From the NCBI GenBank assembly GCA_000310025.1, contig FN648626.1, forward strand, positions 1 through 64,000: 64,000 nucleotides of DNA. The letters run 5' to 3'. The notes under the pieces were generated by a model. It was not told the DNA's origin. It did not search any database and saw nothing but the letters and a program-made list of their open reading frames with translations. This document shows, one piece after another, positions 42,075 through 54,334 of this stretch. Positions within the stretch are counted from its first letter, which is position 1; every line of letters begins with the position of its first letter. Position numbers and translations under genes: made by a program. Source of the stretch: Ectocarpus siliculosus (lineage: Eukaryota > Sar > Phaeophyceae > Ectocarpales > Ectocarpaceae).

Positions 42075-42862
42075 GGGTCGTTCTTAACGAAGAACTCAGA
42101 TCTCGAAATCACATTTCGATATAAGAATAAAAGAGTCGGATCTACCCAAATCCGGACAGAAATGGCCTGTGTGTCTTAACGGGAGATCTGCCAAATGGAA
42201 ACGAATCTCTGCAGTCCACCACCAACAACCCGAGAGGTCCGCCGCTTGCCAACTGCCAGATTGCTGTTGTGACGTACTGTTATGACGTGGCCATAGCTAT
42301 CATCGCTCCCGAGAAGCACACACCAAACGCTACATGGCCTTTGTGCGGTACTGACACGATGTCCATGCATGTGACACTTTGAATCGACCCTCGTCCTACG
42401 GAAAGCCTGGAATTCGTCTGTGCATTTGAAGTTCGACAACCCACGGGAGATTACCCCACACACCAACACATCCCACACACGTTTTTTTTCGGGACCAGTC
42501 ACGTGCAGCAACGATGCGCAGTCACCCTCCCTTTGGGTTGGCTTTTTTGTGCTCTTTCTTTCCTCTGTGCTCGGCGGTGGATGGAGTTCGTGTGGATGGG
42601 GGTAGGTGGGCACGCGCCGTGTATGCGAGTAGACCGTGGTCCCGCAACTATGGACGCTGTTCACCCAAATCGGGATCCGATTAAAAGATTTCACCTTTTT
42701 CAAATCCCGATTTGGTTTTTGGTCGTCCTGTTATCAGTCCTGAAGATTCGACGGGTTCCATAACATTTCAGCCAATCAACGAAAGAGTTCTGTAGATCTT
42801 CCGGTCTTATAACCAAATCTGAATGTGATTTCGAGATCTGATTTCTTGGTTAAGACCGACCC
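42075..42862 (-). mobile_element. MITE-2, PIF/Harbinger-like non-autonomous transposon
   Basis: 788 bp with terminal inverted repeats starting GGGTCGTTCTTAACG / GGGTCGGTCTTAACC and extending about 38 bp. It is flanked by TTA on both sides (42072-42074, 42863-42865). A 3-bp TTA duplication with GGG termini is typical of PIF/Harbinger. The interior has no transposase. It lies inverted relative to MITE-1, producing a 620-bp inverted repeat around 41973-42071. The empty site is in R1b near 40597. Confidence 0.82.
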
Positions 42863-43716
42863 TTAGTACCTCGCATAGCGTATTGAAGCGAGCGGGGGGT
42901 CCTAGACTAATCTATCTGCCGTTGACTTGCGGACCCTTCTTAGGGTCAATTTTATTTTCGTGTAACTTTTTTGGGTAAGTTAGCCTTTGACCACGGCGAG
43001 GATCGTGTCAGACTATCATACATATTAGTAGGACGGACAGACGAAGAAGGTACTGGGTAGAGAGAGCAGAACGGACGGGATTGATTGTAATTGATTGTGA
43101 AGACAACAACAACGGAACTGCTGGGTTCGTCCATGGACAGTTTTTGCAGCATTTATGATGTATTAGCGTATAACACGACTTCTTCCTGGATGGATGGGTA
43201 TAATGAGAGGTTTCACTTCAACTACAATATAATAAATACCAAAACCTACTGGAGTATGGAGGGTGCTCGTTGTTCTTATGCATGGCATGTACCGGCAGTA
43301 GGTGACATAATATATCGCATCATCGAAATGCACAGCTAATAATGTTAGTCCACGACGACGAGGATGTCAAACGATAGGTAGGTTTGTTTCGGAAAGCTAT
43401 CGGTGCCAACGCCGCCCGGCCACGCCACGCTTGGCTTTCTACTGCTGTCGAGTAATCGAGCTTTGAAAAAAAAAAAAAAATGTTCAGGGGGTGTGACATC
43501 TTATGTCATCTACTCTGTGTTCAGAACTTTTTGTCGTGCTCAGCGGGCGAGCGTGTCGCGGTGTGCGCCCTCGACTTCATTAACAGCTAAAAATATGGAA
43601 AGCTTCAGACAGGCAACGCGACGATGAGGGACCAGCATATTCGTAGGAATGTCTGCGTGCCCCTTCATCATGTTAACTGGATGTCGTCGTCAGAGATTTA
43701 ACTTGATTTTAGTCTG

Positions 43717-44190
43717 CACCAAAATTGGTGCCGTATTTTTTTGTTTTGTGTGCCACACAGCAGTTGGGTTGCGACGAAATGCCTAGGTTTGTGGCCACGA
43801 CATGTATATCTGACGAACTTCGTGCAGCAACTACGACGTGTATCCCTTAAGGTGCCCTCGTCACACCCTGTCATGAGTGCACTTTTCGACGGCTCACGTT
43901 TGCTTTTAGGGTTGTTTTCATGTTGTAGCGATCACGTGCTCTTGCTGCGTGTACACCAAACTGGTGCCGTCTGCATTCTGTTGGCGCCACGCAGCATGCG
44001 TTGCGACGGAATGCCCAACGTCGAGGCCACCACATGTTGAACGAACTTTGGTGCAGCAATGCCAGCGTGTACTGCACCCTTGCGCGCTATCGTCACACTT
44101 TGTCGTGGATGCACGTAACGACGGTTCACGTTTGGTGTTGGTGTTGTTTTGAAGTTATTGCGACCACATGCGTGCGGCACCGATCACGAA
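43717..44190 (+). repeat. Two-copy tandem duplication, 237-bp period
   Basis: Copies start at 43717 and 43954 with a CACCAAAmTTGGTGCCG-like block; similarity is moderate. Noncoding in appearance. Confidence 0.75.
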
Positions 44191-44280
44191 TGAAAGAGTA
44201 TGTTCGTCTACGGCATGTCGCTTTGCAGCCTTCACTCCTGTCAAACTCCTATCAACTACTGCTGTATGTATGTGCTGTAG

Positions 44281-44450
44281 TTAACAAGAGTGTGTTCGGA
44301 AAGGTACGGGTACGTTCGGTAAGGTATTAAAAAAGTACCGAAGCGTATCAAGATTTCCGGTAACGTATCGAAAAAGTACCGAAGCATACCGAACATTTCG
44401 GTATGGTATTGAAAAATTACGAAAGTATACGGAGTGTTTCGGTGAGGTAT
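44281..44450 (+). repeat. Short AT-rich repeats with GTACCGAAGC motif
   Basis: Four loosely repeated units built on GGTAtcG-AAAAA-GTACCGAAGC. A related patch lies at 50578-50640. Confidence 0.5.
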
Positions 44451-44577
44451 TCTGAAGCTTTAGCTTCAGTCTCATCTTTCAATATCCGTGGGTGGGTGGG
44501 TGGGTGGAACTTTTATTCGCATAGCCCACCCCTTGCCCGACCCTGTCTCAAATGCCGATCTCGAGCTACAGTGTAAA
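44451..44577 (+). repeat. R1 fragment (R1c)
   Basis: The left end of R1 (TCTGAAGC plus its hairpin) followed by about 100 bp matching 37500-37560. It is cut where the large inverted repeat begins. Confidence 0.8.
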
Positions 44578-46275
44578 CTAGGGTTAAGGATTGGCCCCCC
44601 GCCCCCCAATGGGGCTGGGGGCCAACATCCAGGACCGATGGTGGTTAGTGTCCGGCAGGAAGGGAAGAATAAGAATAAGGGGAGAGGTTTTGTAGGGGCG
44701 GGAAGAAGGGACGGTGTTGGGACAGGCAAGGAAGTGGTGAAGAATCTCGGCATTCGAAGATCGCGCGGTCCCGTCGGGGGTGAAAGGGACATACATGTCA
44801 GTCCGTAGTCTTGTCTATTGGATCGAAAAGTCGAAAAATCGAGGCGTACATTATGTATGTATGTAACGATGGAGAAGGCCGACGTGGAAGGTACGAAGAG
44901 AGGAAATTGCACCCCACGTTCGAAGTCGGTGAGAAAACCGCCGCAAGGAAGGAGTGCGAAGGAAAAAACAAAAAGTAGACGTCGACGTTTGCGTCGTGGA
45001 ACGATCCTTTCGTATAACGCAGGTACTCACCAATGCAAGACGGGGGGGTAAAATACCCATCGTGAAAGTCAAAGCGCAGGTCATAATAACTACATACTTA
45101 TGCCTCATGCGCGGAGAAGTTACCACGGAGACTTATCAACAAGAGGTTTGAAGGCTGGCTGAGAAGGTTTGAAGACAACAACACTTAATTTAGCGACGAT
45201 GGCAAGCGCAACGTCAAAACTTCACAACAAGAAGAGAAGTGCATACAAAAAAAGAAAAGGCCGGATGCCGACCTATTATGGCTCTCCCGCAATTTCCAAC
45301 GGTAATCCACAAGTAAGTACGGACATTTGAAGGTACTGGGTAGAGAGAGATCGGAACGGTTTTTAATGTGAAGACACAGCAACAACACCACTGATGAAGG
45401 TCGACCCGTCCTGCGTCGTTCGCGGTGTAAAATGATAAATGCGAAAGATGGACTGCATAAAGATCCAGCGGTCTTTTTCGGCAGTGGCAAAGAAATACTG
45501 TATGCAACTACATGCCGCAAAAAAAAAAAAAGTTGAGCGGGATTGTCGTAGTAAATAGAACACCGCCTTCTCTGTTGTTGCAGGTAGATTCTTCCACAAC
45601 CCGGGAGCCCAACCCACTCTTTCTTGTATTTCGGCCTACAAGACTCCAATCGACACAGGCACCGGTAGGAGAGTGCGTGGGAGATGCCGTGACAGCACAA
45701 CTCCACTCTCCTACGACATCTATGTACAGTAGTACTGCTGTCGTTGTAGCACCATGTGGAAGATCTCCGAGGGGTCCTCCTGCGCGGTAACGACAACATG
45801 GCGAGAACTCTACGTGTACCGGTCGTCGACACATGTGGCAGCCGCACATCACACGAACGGAAGATTGCATCGCATGGTAGTATGGTTCGCCGTGGCAGGA
45901 AGTATCCCATCCAGTTAGGTCGTTGCGGTAGTACGCGGGCGTCGTTCGGCGTCTAGTCCATACTGCTGTTGCAAAAACACGGCAGTAATCGAGCTAGACT
46001 ATACATGAAATTTTTTGCTCTGGTTCACTTTTGCCTCTACAACCCGAGAATCCCACTGCTGTATCTCGACCTACAAGACTCCAATCAACAAACCAGCCCT
46101 GGCAGAAGTGCGTGGAAGATGCTGTGACAGCACAACTAAGTCGATACTCGGCAACTTCTATTACAGTCGGCGTCTGGTCCATACTGCTGTAGAAATACAA
46201 AAATCGAGCCATCTTTTTTTTTATATTTTTCCATACTAATAACAAGAAATGTATCACGTCACGACGACCATCCTG
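44578..46275 (+). repeat. Left arm of a large inverted repeat
   Basis: Reverse complement of 54335-55890, high similarity by eye. It contains a GC-rich patch at the outer end (GGCCCCCCGCCCCCCAATGG) and an inverted partial R2 block. A stretch of about 225 bp near 45950-46190 is duplicated relative to the right arm. No gene is supported. Confidence 0.8.
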
Positions 46276-46289
46276 TGAGTATATATATA

Positions 46290-47411
46290 ACATGATCTTG
46301 TGGCGCCCGAAGTATGGTTCGGTAGGCAATCGCAAACCATTACCCCTCCCCGAGTTTCAGCAGCTTCCACCTGCTGTGGCCGACACGACTCGGCCTGGAC
46401 TGTTCCTTGTCTGTGTCGCCATGGGAACGGCCGGTCGAACAACGAAAGAGGGTCCTGCGTGCTGCGCGGCACCATTTTTTTTTTTTGTGATTTTCTTCGT
46501 GAGTGACCATCCATGCGGCTGTTGCTGAATTGCTTCAGTCTCTGTCGCGTTGGGCTGCACGCGTTGCTCGCGTAGGCGTTGCTCGCGTTGTAGGCGATAC
46601 GCGTCACTTACTTTTCGCCTGTTGCAACAGCAGCACAACAGTTGAAGAGACAGAGAGCAGCAGGCCTTTTTTTCTTTTGCTGCATATGCATGGGTGGTAT
46701 GCATCGCACAGCAGTGTATTATAAGCGGCATATATATATGCATGTGGTGTGGAATACATCGTATAAGCGTGTTGCCCTTTTGGAGTCACTGCGTAGTCAG
46801 TTGTAACTTGAGCCATAAGGTAGATGGCAGCACAATCGTATTTATTAGGTGTGTGGCAACGTACACTTTCCCTCCTTCGTGCAGCGGTGCACATCTATCG
46901 CGGACAGACTTGATACTACTGCTGCAGTTCGTCCGTGTACAGCAGTGGTCATGTTCTTTTTTGTTATCACTTCGTCACAGGAGATGAAAGTCCGCCGTGT
47001 TCTTTGGTTGTGTTGTTGAGAGCCCACATCGGATACCGCCGTCCGTTACACATGTCTGACAGCCTGCGGTGGGCCAAAGGGACGAGAGTGAGTGGGAGTC
47101 TTTTCGAGAGTGGATCCCTTGTCTGCTCTCTGCTCTCTTCTTTGTTGTCTACCTACAGTACCTGTCTCTCTCGCCTCTCGCCGGTTGGTGGGGTCCCAAC
47201 AACATCGAACTACGTCAACCGCAGGTGGTTTCGCTGCTTGCTCAGTAAGAGCAGTAAGAGCCTACCCGTGCACCCGGCTGGTGCATGTGAGGCGATTTGC
47301 GCTACCTGTTTATTATGTCAAGCGATGGACTTGGGCCCTACCTGATACTGGGCATGCAGTGCTAAGTGACATCTTCCAACGGCCCAGAGCGAGCAACGAA
47401 CAGGTTGGGTT
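46290..47411 (+). repeat. R1 copy R1d
   Basis: Matches R1a/R1b internal blocks (TATGGTTCGGTrGG, CGAAAGAGGGTCCTGCGTGC and others) in the same order. It lacks the left hairpin end. First of three direct copies. Confidence 0.75.
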
Positions 47412-48715
47412 TCCTAAAGCTTTAGCTTCAGCCTCATATCATTGTTCGATATCCGTGGGTGGAATTTCATTCGCATCCCCCACCCCCGACCTGGTCTCTA
47501 GCCCGACCTGGTCTCAAATGCTGATCTCGGGGTACAGTGCAAATCTCGTGGCGCCTCAAGCATGGTTTGGTAGGGAGTCACAAATCATGACCCCTCCCCG
47601 AGCTTGAGCAGCTTGCCCCTCCTGTGGGCGACACGACTCGGCCTTGACTGGTCCTTGTCTGCTTCGCCGTGGGAACGGCCGGTTGAACAGCGAAAGAGGG
47701 TCCTGCGTGTTCGCGCCACAACCTTTCTTTTTTTTCGTTTGCGATTTTCTTCCTTTGTCTATAGTGACCGTTGTACACATGCGGTGGCTGCTGTTATGTT
47801 CGGAATATGCTGCAAAGGTCGTAAGGTTATCGTCTCTGTCGCTTGGGCTGCACGCCGTGCTCGCGTAGGAGATGCGCATTCCTCATTTTTTTCTCTGTGC
47901 CGATATCCATGAAGAAAAGCAAAGGCAGCACGGTTGAAGATACAGACAACAGACGGTCCGTCATAGTTTTTTTTTATTTTCTCCCCTGACATGCATGGGT
48001 GGTAAAGCATCGTAAGCGTGTTGCTGCCTTACCTTTAGTGTGCTGCGTAGTCGTAATTTGAGCGATAAGGGGTAGATGGCAGCACATTATTATCTCCGTA
48101 GTGAGGTTTGACAACTGGTCGTTCGTGTAACGGTGCGCGTCTATCGCGACGGCAAGCGTATTGAGAAAATAGTGTATCCGTGGTGCGTCTCGTCATCATG
48201 TTCTTTTTCGTTGTCACTTCATACTTCATACCACAAGTGATGAAAGAGAGTCTCCACAGTTCGGAAACGGCGACTATATTATGTTCGTTGTGTTTGTTGT
48301 TGCTGAGCGCACGTCGGATGTCGCCGTTCGTTACAGCCTGCGGTGGGCCACAGGGACGAGAGTGAGTGTCTTCTCGAGAGTTAATTAATGCCTTCTCTAC
48401 GCTTTCTTCTGTTGGTTTACGTAGTAGTAGTACCTGTCTCTCTCTCGCCTATGATCGCCGTTGGGGTCCCAACAACATCGAACGTCAACCGCCATCGTTT
48501 TGCTTCTTGCTTAGTCTTGTTGAGTAAGAGGCTACCCGTGTACCCGGCTGCTGTATGTGAGGCGATGGGCGCTGCCTCCTTACTTGAAGCAAAGGGGGCA
48601 TGGCCCCTATACTGTTTGCTGCATGCTGTGCTATGCGACAGCTTCCAGCGGTTCAGATCGGCGACGGTGGTTTTCGTGTGCTCTCTTTGGCCACCTCCCT
48701 GAAGCCTGTCGCGTC
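47412..48715 (+). repeat. R1 copy R1e
   Basis: Starts with the degenerate end hairpin (AAGCTTTAGCTTCAG) and is collinear with R1d and R1f. An R2 block follows at 48834-49075. Confidence 0.75.
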
Positions 48716-48833
48716 TGGCTCACTTGTCTTTGTTGTCCCTTCATTTTTTTCTCCTTTTTTCTTAATATATATTATATTTTTCATCTTGCTTTTTGGGATC
48801 CGCCGGTCGTGCACCCGCCCATTAGTTCCGTTT

Positions 48834-48852
48834 TGAATGTTGTTGTCGTTGT

Positions 48853-48886
<34 letters not shown>

Positions 48887-49075
48887 GTTGTTGTCTTCAC
48901 ATTAAAAACCGTTCCGATCTCTTTCTACCCAGTACCTTCATATGTCCGTGCTGATCCAACACTTGACGCGGTCGATTCCCGTGGTCACAGGCTAGCTTAC
49001 CCTAAAAAGGTACGCTAAAACAAACTGGCCCCGAGAGGTCCGCAAGTCAATAGAAATCTACGACAGATATTCTTT
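48834..49075 (+). repeat. R2 repeat, copy with expanded TTG tract
   Basis: A TTG/TCG run of about 60 bases, followed by the same block as 19935-20140 and 54985-55200. Confidence 0.8.
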
Positions 49076-49139
49076 GGAAGGGGGTGTTTACTTGCCATGT
49101 CTATGACTGGGCCCTGCAAGTTTCACAATTCTGAAGCTT

Positions 49140-50568
49140 TTCTGAACCTATTTGAAACGGTAGTGTCATCGTTCGATATCCGTTCCGTGGGGAATCAATC
49201 GCAAATCATGACCCGTCCCCGAGTTTGAGCAGCTTCCGCCTCCTGTGGCCGGGAAGAGTCGGCCTTCACTGCTGTACCTTGTCTGTTTCGCCATGGGAAT
49301 GGCCGGTTGATGAACAGCGAAAGAGGGTCCTGCGTGCTGCGCGCCACCACCTTTTTTTTTTTGCGTTTGTTTTTGTGATTTTCTTCCTGAGTGACCGTTG
49401 TACACAACATGCGGCTGCTGCTGTACACATACTTGTGGTTGCTGCAGTACATGCTCGGAATGTGCTGCAAAGGTCGTAAGGTTATCGTCTCTGTTGTTTT
49501 GGGCTGCACGCGTTGCTCACGTAGGCGATGCGCGTCTCCTACTTTTTTCCAGTGTCGTTGTCGGCAGCACAGTTAGTTGAAGAGACAAACAACAACAGAC
49601 GGTCCCCCTTAGTTTTTTTTGTTTTGCTGCATGCATGGGTGGTATGCATCGGCAAGCGTGTTGCTTCCTTGCCTTGAGTCTGCTGCGTAGTCGTAATTTG
49701 AGCGATAAGTAAGGTAGATGGCAGCACAATCTCATTTACTACGTGGTGAGGTATGATAACCATCAGCTCGTTCTTGCAGCGGTGCGCATCTATGGCGGAC
49801 GGCAAGCGTATCGAGATAATAGTTCGTCCGTGGTGCTATGTAGTCATGCTCTTTTTGGTTGTCACTTCCTACAACAAGATAGTCCACAGCTCGCACACGG
49901 CGACAATATTTGTTTGTTGTGCTTGTTTGCTGTTGCTGAGCCGACATCGGATATTGCCGTTCGATACACAACGTGAGGTCATGTCTGACAGCCTGCGGTG
50001 GGCCAGAGGGACGAGAGTGAGTGTCTTCTCCAGAGAGTAAATGCCTTGTCTTCTCGAGAGAGTCAATGCTTTGTCTTGTCTCCGCCTTCTTCTTTTTGTC
50101 TACCTCTCTCTCTCTCGCTCTCTCGCCTTTCGCCGGTAGGGTCCCAACAACATCGAACGTCAACCAACCGCAGTCGTTTCGCTTTTTGCTGAGTAAGCGG
50201 CTACCCGTGCATCCGGCTGCTGCATGTGAACCGATGGGCGTTATGCCAAGCAATGGACTTGGGTCCTGCCTAACGTTTGCTGCATAAGTAGTGCTATGTG
50301 AGAGTTTCCAGCGGTCCGGGGCGAGCGGCGACGGTGCCTTTCTTCTATGCTCTGTTTTGCCTCCTCCCTGAAGCGTGTCGCGTCTGGCTTGTTTGTTCTC
50401 GCTTCTTTCTTTCTTTTGTTTTTCATGCTTTGTTTTTTGGGGTCCCCCGGTTCCTGTGTGCTCATCGGGCGTCTTCTTGGTGTCGTCTACCTTGATTGTT
50501 ACCCGCTGCAAAAATCGAAAGCTTCAGACAGGCAACGCGACGATACTCGTCGAGTTGCCATACACAAT
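49140..50568 (+). repeat. R1 copy R1f with both ends
   Basis: 1429 bp from TCTGAAGC (49140) to the right hairpin (50532-50558, TAC loop) and ...CACAAT. It is internally deleted relative to R1b. CACAAT occurs at both edges. Confidence 0.75.
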
Positions 50569-51289
50569 TTAGATATTACCAAAGCATACCGAGACGCTCG
50601 GTATGGTAAATACCGGCGGTAAATACCGGCGGTATGCCTCGGTCGAAACGTCCCTTTCGCCAGCAGCCAGTCTATTCCTAATATAATACGCATACCATGC
50701 TGCTCGTTCGCCGCTATACCATCCATGTCAGAGGCTCTGCTGTTGTTCACCTTCAAAGCAGCGGTGGGTTGCGCTTGGCTACAACAGACGCATCAACACA
50801 TGTAGTCATACACTTGATGCCAGTCCTGGTGCCTTGAGACTACAGGTTGCCTCGCTGCCCAGCGTGCTCGGTATACTACCGCGTGTGCCCAGATAGGCAC
50901 GGTCTTGTGATGTTCGGGAGGGTGCAGCAGTGTGTGTTGTGCGTATATCCGGCACAGGAAGAAGATTGCTACTTCGTATTATAGCTGTGATGGGCGGGGG
51001 ATACTTCCCTCTGGTTGGTGTTCAAGTCTTGAAGTTCAGTGCTTGGAGACATGCCCCCAAACTGAACTCATAATTTTCTGCTTCTGCGACAAGTCCGCGA
51101 CATGTTATATATACAAGGGCTCCGGACCTCGGGCGCAGAGGCGCCCTCGTCCTCAGTAGTAGGCTTAAAGGGAAGGTGTGAAGGCTGTGCACTGCATACC
51201 AAGGGCATGAAGCCGCAGGGTGACCGAATGAACGGCGTGAAGATGTTCGCGTTGTATTTGAGAAATGTGCCGTTCCCGGTGTAACATGA

Positions 51290-53022
51290 AGCCAAAAGAG
51301 TCGCGTGTACGTGAATTTTTGTCTAGGTTCGCCCGGTGCGAACGAAAAAGAGATGTAAGCTACGGTCGCCGGTAAGAACGTAGCCGTGGAGCATTACCAT
51401 CGCAAACTGAAGAATTTCGTACGCTGCACCCCACAGGGGCAGGAACCTAGGCTTGTCGTCCGGACTGTCACGTGTAAGTTACTACAGCACGTGATCCGCT
51501 GTTTTCCTGACCTGATGTGAAGATTAAAGCTGCAATTTCCGGTGCGGAAACTTTTTCACCTACAACGGGTCCGTCGTTTGTTCCGCTTACTTCAGCGAAC
51601 TCAATGTACGCAGGGTCCGCGGATTCAGCGAGGTGGGCGTTAGGTTGATTAACAATGCTATGTACAGCAGATCGGTATTGTTGTGCCCACGGAAAGTTGT
51701 TGTGCACATGCGTTCGTAAAGTTGTCGCGATGTTTGCGTCAAATTTTAGGGATGAAATGTTCTGTGTGAATTCAGAATCGTAATTGTAAAACCTCGAGTT
51801 GTTCGACACGGAATAGTTCTCATAATGAATGTTGTTGGAGGTCGAATATACGGTGGTAAGCACGTCCATGCAAGGTGAGCATTGAAGGGACTGGCGATTC
51901 AGTCCATGTCTTTTTTTCAATACCACCTGCGCCTATTGCAGTAAATCCGAAAAGCTCGTTGTACCTTCTTTAAGCAGAAATGAATTTAGTAGTTTCAAAC
52001 AGCGCCATAAGATGGTGGGGGATAGATTTGAGAGAATGGATATACGACTTGGCTTTGTTACAACGATAAAATATTTTTTCTTTTTTCCAAAGTTGAGCAT
52101 TGCTGTGAGAACATGTGATATTTTGTGGATCATCCAAATCCGTGTGTTTTAGCTCGAAAGGCGTGCCAATTGCGAGTCAATGTCTTGCACTCGAAGGCGT
52201 ATTTGGTTATTAGCATCACCGCGATGACTGTCTAGACTCGGTGCCGGTAACCTTGGTGCACCATTCCTCATTTGGCTAAAATGTTGACGTATCATATCGA
52301 GTTCAGGGTCTGAGTCGTGTGGTGTATTATTGTTTGCATTGCGACGTCGACGTTCCGTTGAGATTCCAGCACGTCTTCGTCTGCGAGATCTTGCTTGTTC
52401 TGCGTGTTGCGCGTTATCCGCATACGGTGACGTGCTTGAACTTCTTGCCGTCGGAAGAGTTGGCACCAGCGTAGAGACGCCACACCGCGTGGATATTATT
52501 TCACTCTGACAACAACAGCAAGCAAAAAGGGCATTGTTGTGGAGAGATTTAGCGGTTGCGGTTGCGATGCAGTTTCAGGTCAGGGCTTCATGCAACACCT
52601 GAACAACATTCGGGCACATATCAGGCGGATATTTACTTGATATAATTAAAGAGAGAAATTGCTTTTACCTTTGTAGCCGCGGCTGTTGACCTGTTCGGTC
52701 GGGATCCCGAGCGAAGGAGTACCTCCCACCGGGGCGAGGCAGAGCTGGCACGGCTTGGGGTACGTGGTCGACGGGGTGAGGATGGTGCAGGATACGGTAC
52801 GACTGTGTCCTCGCCGCGGTTGTTGTTACGGTCGCAAGGGGCAAACTTGCCTTTACCGTCGCGCTTGTTAATGAGGTAAAGGTGACCGCCGTCGTCGCAG
52901 TCGTGCCCAGGGCAAGGCCAGTTGGTGTCGGCCTTTTGTACAGGGCGGCGGGACTCTCCACTACGACTCTCTGACTGGGTGGACTTACGCTTTGCTGGGG
53001 AGCGACGGGAGAGGGCGTTCAT
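51290..53022 (-). pseudogene. Helitron-like Rep N-terminal region, fragment
   Basis: The minus-strand exons 53022-52669 and 52505-52149 join in phase (donor GTAAAAGC, acceptor TTGTCAG) into 236 codons. They give a Ser/Arg-rich start, a Cys/His cluster (WPCPGHDCDDGGH) and a basic tract (RSRRRRRAGISTERRRRN). Past a stop, the frame 51926-51468 reads SLKFDANIATTLRTHV, NFPWAQQYRSAVHSIV and KVSAPEIAALIFTSG. A shifted frame then reads RFLPLWGAAYEILQFAMVMLHG. The order of a finger, an Arg-rich tract, the APEIAALI block and the PLW...LQF block resembles the N-terminal region of Helitron Rep/helicase proteins. The HUH and helicase domains are absent. The assignment is from memory of the family pattern and tentative. 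The first two exons could instead be a separate small gene. Confidence 0.5.
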
Positions 53023-53920
53023 GTTGTGTTGCAGCTGAAGGTCGATGCGGGGATGAGAGGGGGAGATGTCGAAAATGAGAGTGACCGGGTGGGGCCGGTG
53101 GGGCTGGAGCACGCTTTACAGACTAAATTCTGACTAACTTGGAGAGGAAATTCGGAACATTCGACGAAATATGCACTCTTTCATTCACTCTGAACAGACT
53201 AACTTCTGAAAAACTTCCAGCAAATATTCTAACTTCTGACTAACTTCCAGCAATTTTCCATGAAGCGGTGTGGTATCACGAAAAGTTCATCTCTCTTGTT
53301 TGACTGTACATATACGATATAGCGCAGTCTACAGCTGCACCTTCAATACAACAACAACAGTACAACAACAGCAGTGTTTACCGTATTACAGAAGACATAT
53401 GCCTCCAACCTTGCAGCACATGCAGCAATTGATGATGCCGTGAGATTTGCGTGCATGTTCAAGCTTAAAAGACAGCAAGTTAAGTCTAAAGTTGTGGCGT
53501 ACCACAACAACAACAATCAATCTACGTTTGTCCAATCTTCCTTGCTACAGCTCTAGAATATGTGCATCTTGGAGGGTGTGTGTGGCATATACGTAGTACG
53601 CAACCATCCGCGCGGTGACAATACACGATGCACATACTCCAGTTCGCGTTGCCTACGCTAGAGAAGGCGACAGGATGCATGCATGCACTACTCTACCTAC
53701 AACGCATACCACATAGATAGTACGGACAGTCTGTCGATATCTATCTACATGAGACCATGCGACAAAAAAAAGTCTGTGCTAGATACTACATGAATGTATG
53801 CTTGTACTTCAAGTATGTGTCATGATTTATGAGTTGACGTTCTGAGTGATTCTTTAGAGATCACAGTCCCTTGAAGCCCCTCGCGTAGACGCGCCCGGAT
53901 GCAGGAGATTTAGCCGTACT

Positions 53921-54200
53921 TCACGGTGCTGTAACTCGGCTCGCCCTTGGAGTCTAGAGCTCGCGACAGGGGCGCTGTGATCGAGAGAGTGGCGCACCCA
54001 CGTCGGCGAAGACGGCCGAAAAAAATGTTTAAACCCCATTTAAAAACAATTAAAACCGATTTACCGCACCGCAACCTCTAGCTCAATGACTGAAAAAGTC
54101 GTTGCGTGCATTCACCGTGCTGTAACTCTACTCGCCTTTGGAGATTCGAGCGCGACAGGGGCGCTGTGATCCAAAGACTGGCCCGCTGCAACGGGCAACA
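53921..54200 (+). repeat. Two-copy duplication, 191-bp period
   Basis: Blocks at 53921 and 54112 begin TCACsGTGCTGTAACT and share GCGACAGGGGCGCTGTGATC. No coding function seen. Confidence 0.75.
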
Positions 54201-54334
54201 GCCGGCGAAATAAATAGTCTCAAGGCGACCGCGAACTGATGCACCGAAAAAAAACGTCTTGCTTTTAGAGTGCAATAATGGTGGTACTCTTGCGTCTCAG
54301 GCCTCCGACATAATTATTGTAGTTGAGTCCATAC

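Larger units (their letters stand above)
26133..43624 (+). repeat. R1 repeat, copy R1a, split by four insertions
   Basis: R1a can be followed as blocks 26133-26196, 27759-29397, 37120-37280, 41973-42074 and 42866-43624, all collinear with R1b (37454-41352). The gaps hold YR2, YR1, MITE-1 (itself broken by R1b) and MITE-2. The left end reads TCTGAAGC. The right end stops inside the terminal hairpin seen complete in R1b. No protein family is recognisable in R1; all long ORFs in it look incidental. Confidence 0.85.

Noticed and set aside
26196-43624. Simple tandem segmental duplication of R1
   Set aside because: R1b is bounded by MITE sequence on both sides and the MITE reads continuously across it, which tandem duplication would not give.
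45185-45910. 241-codon minus-strand ORF in the inverted-repeat arm and its partner at 54468-55121
   Set aside because: The two copies differ by indels that break the frame, and neither has a recognisable domain.
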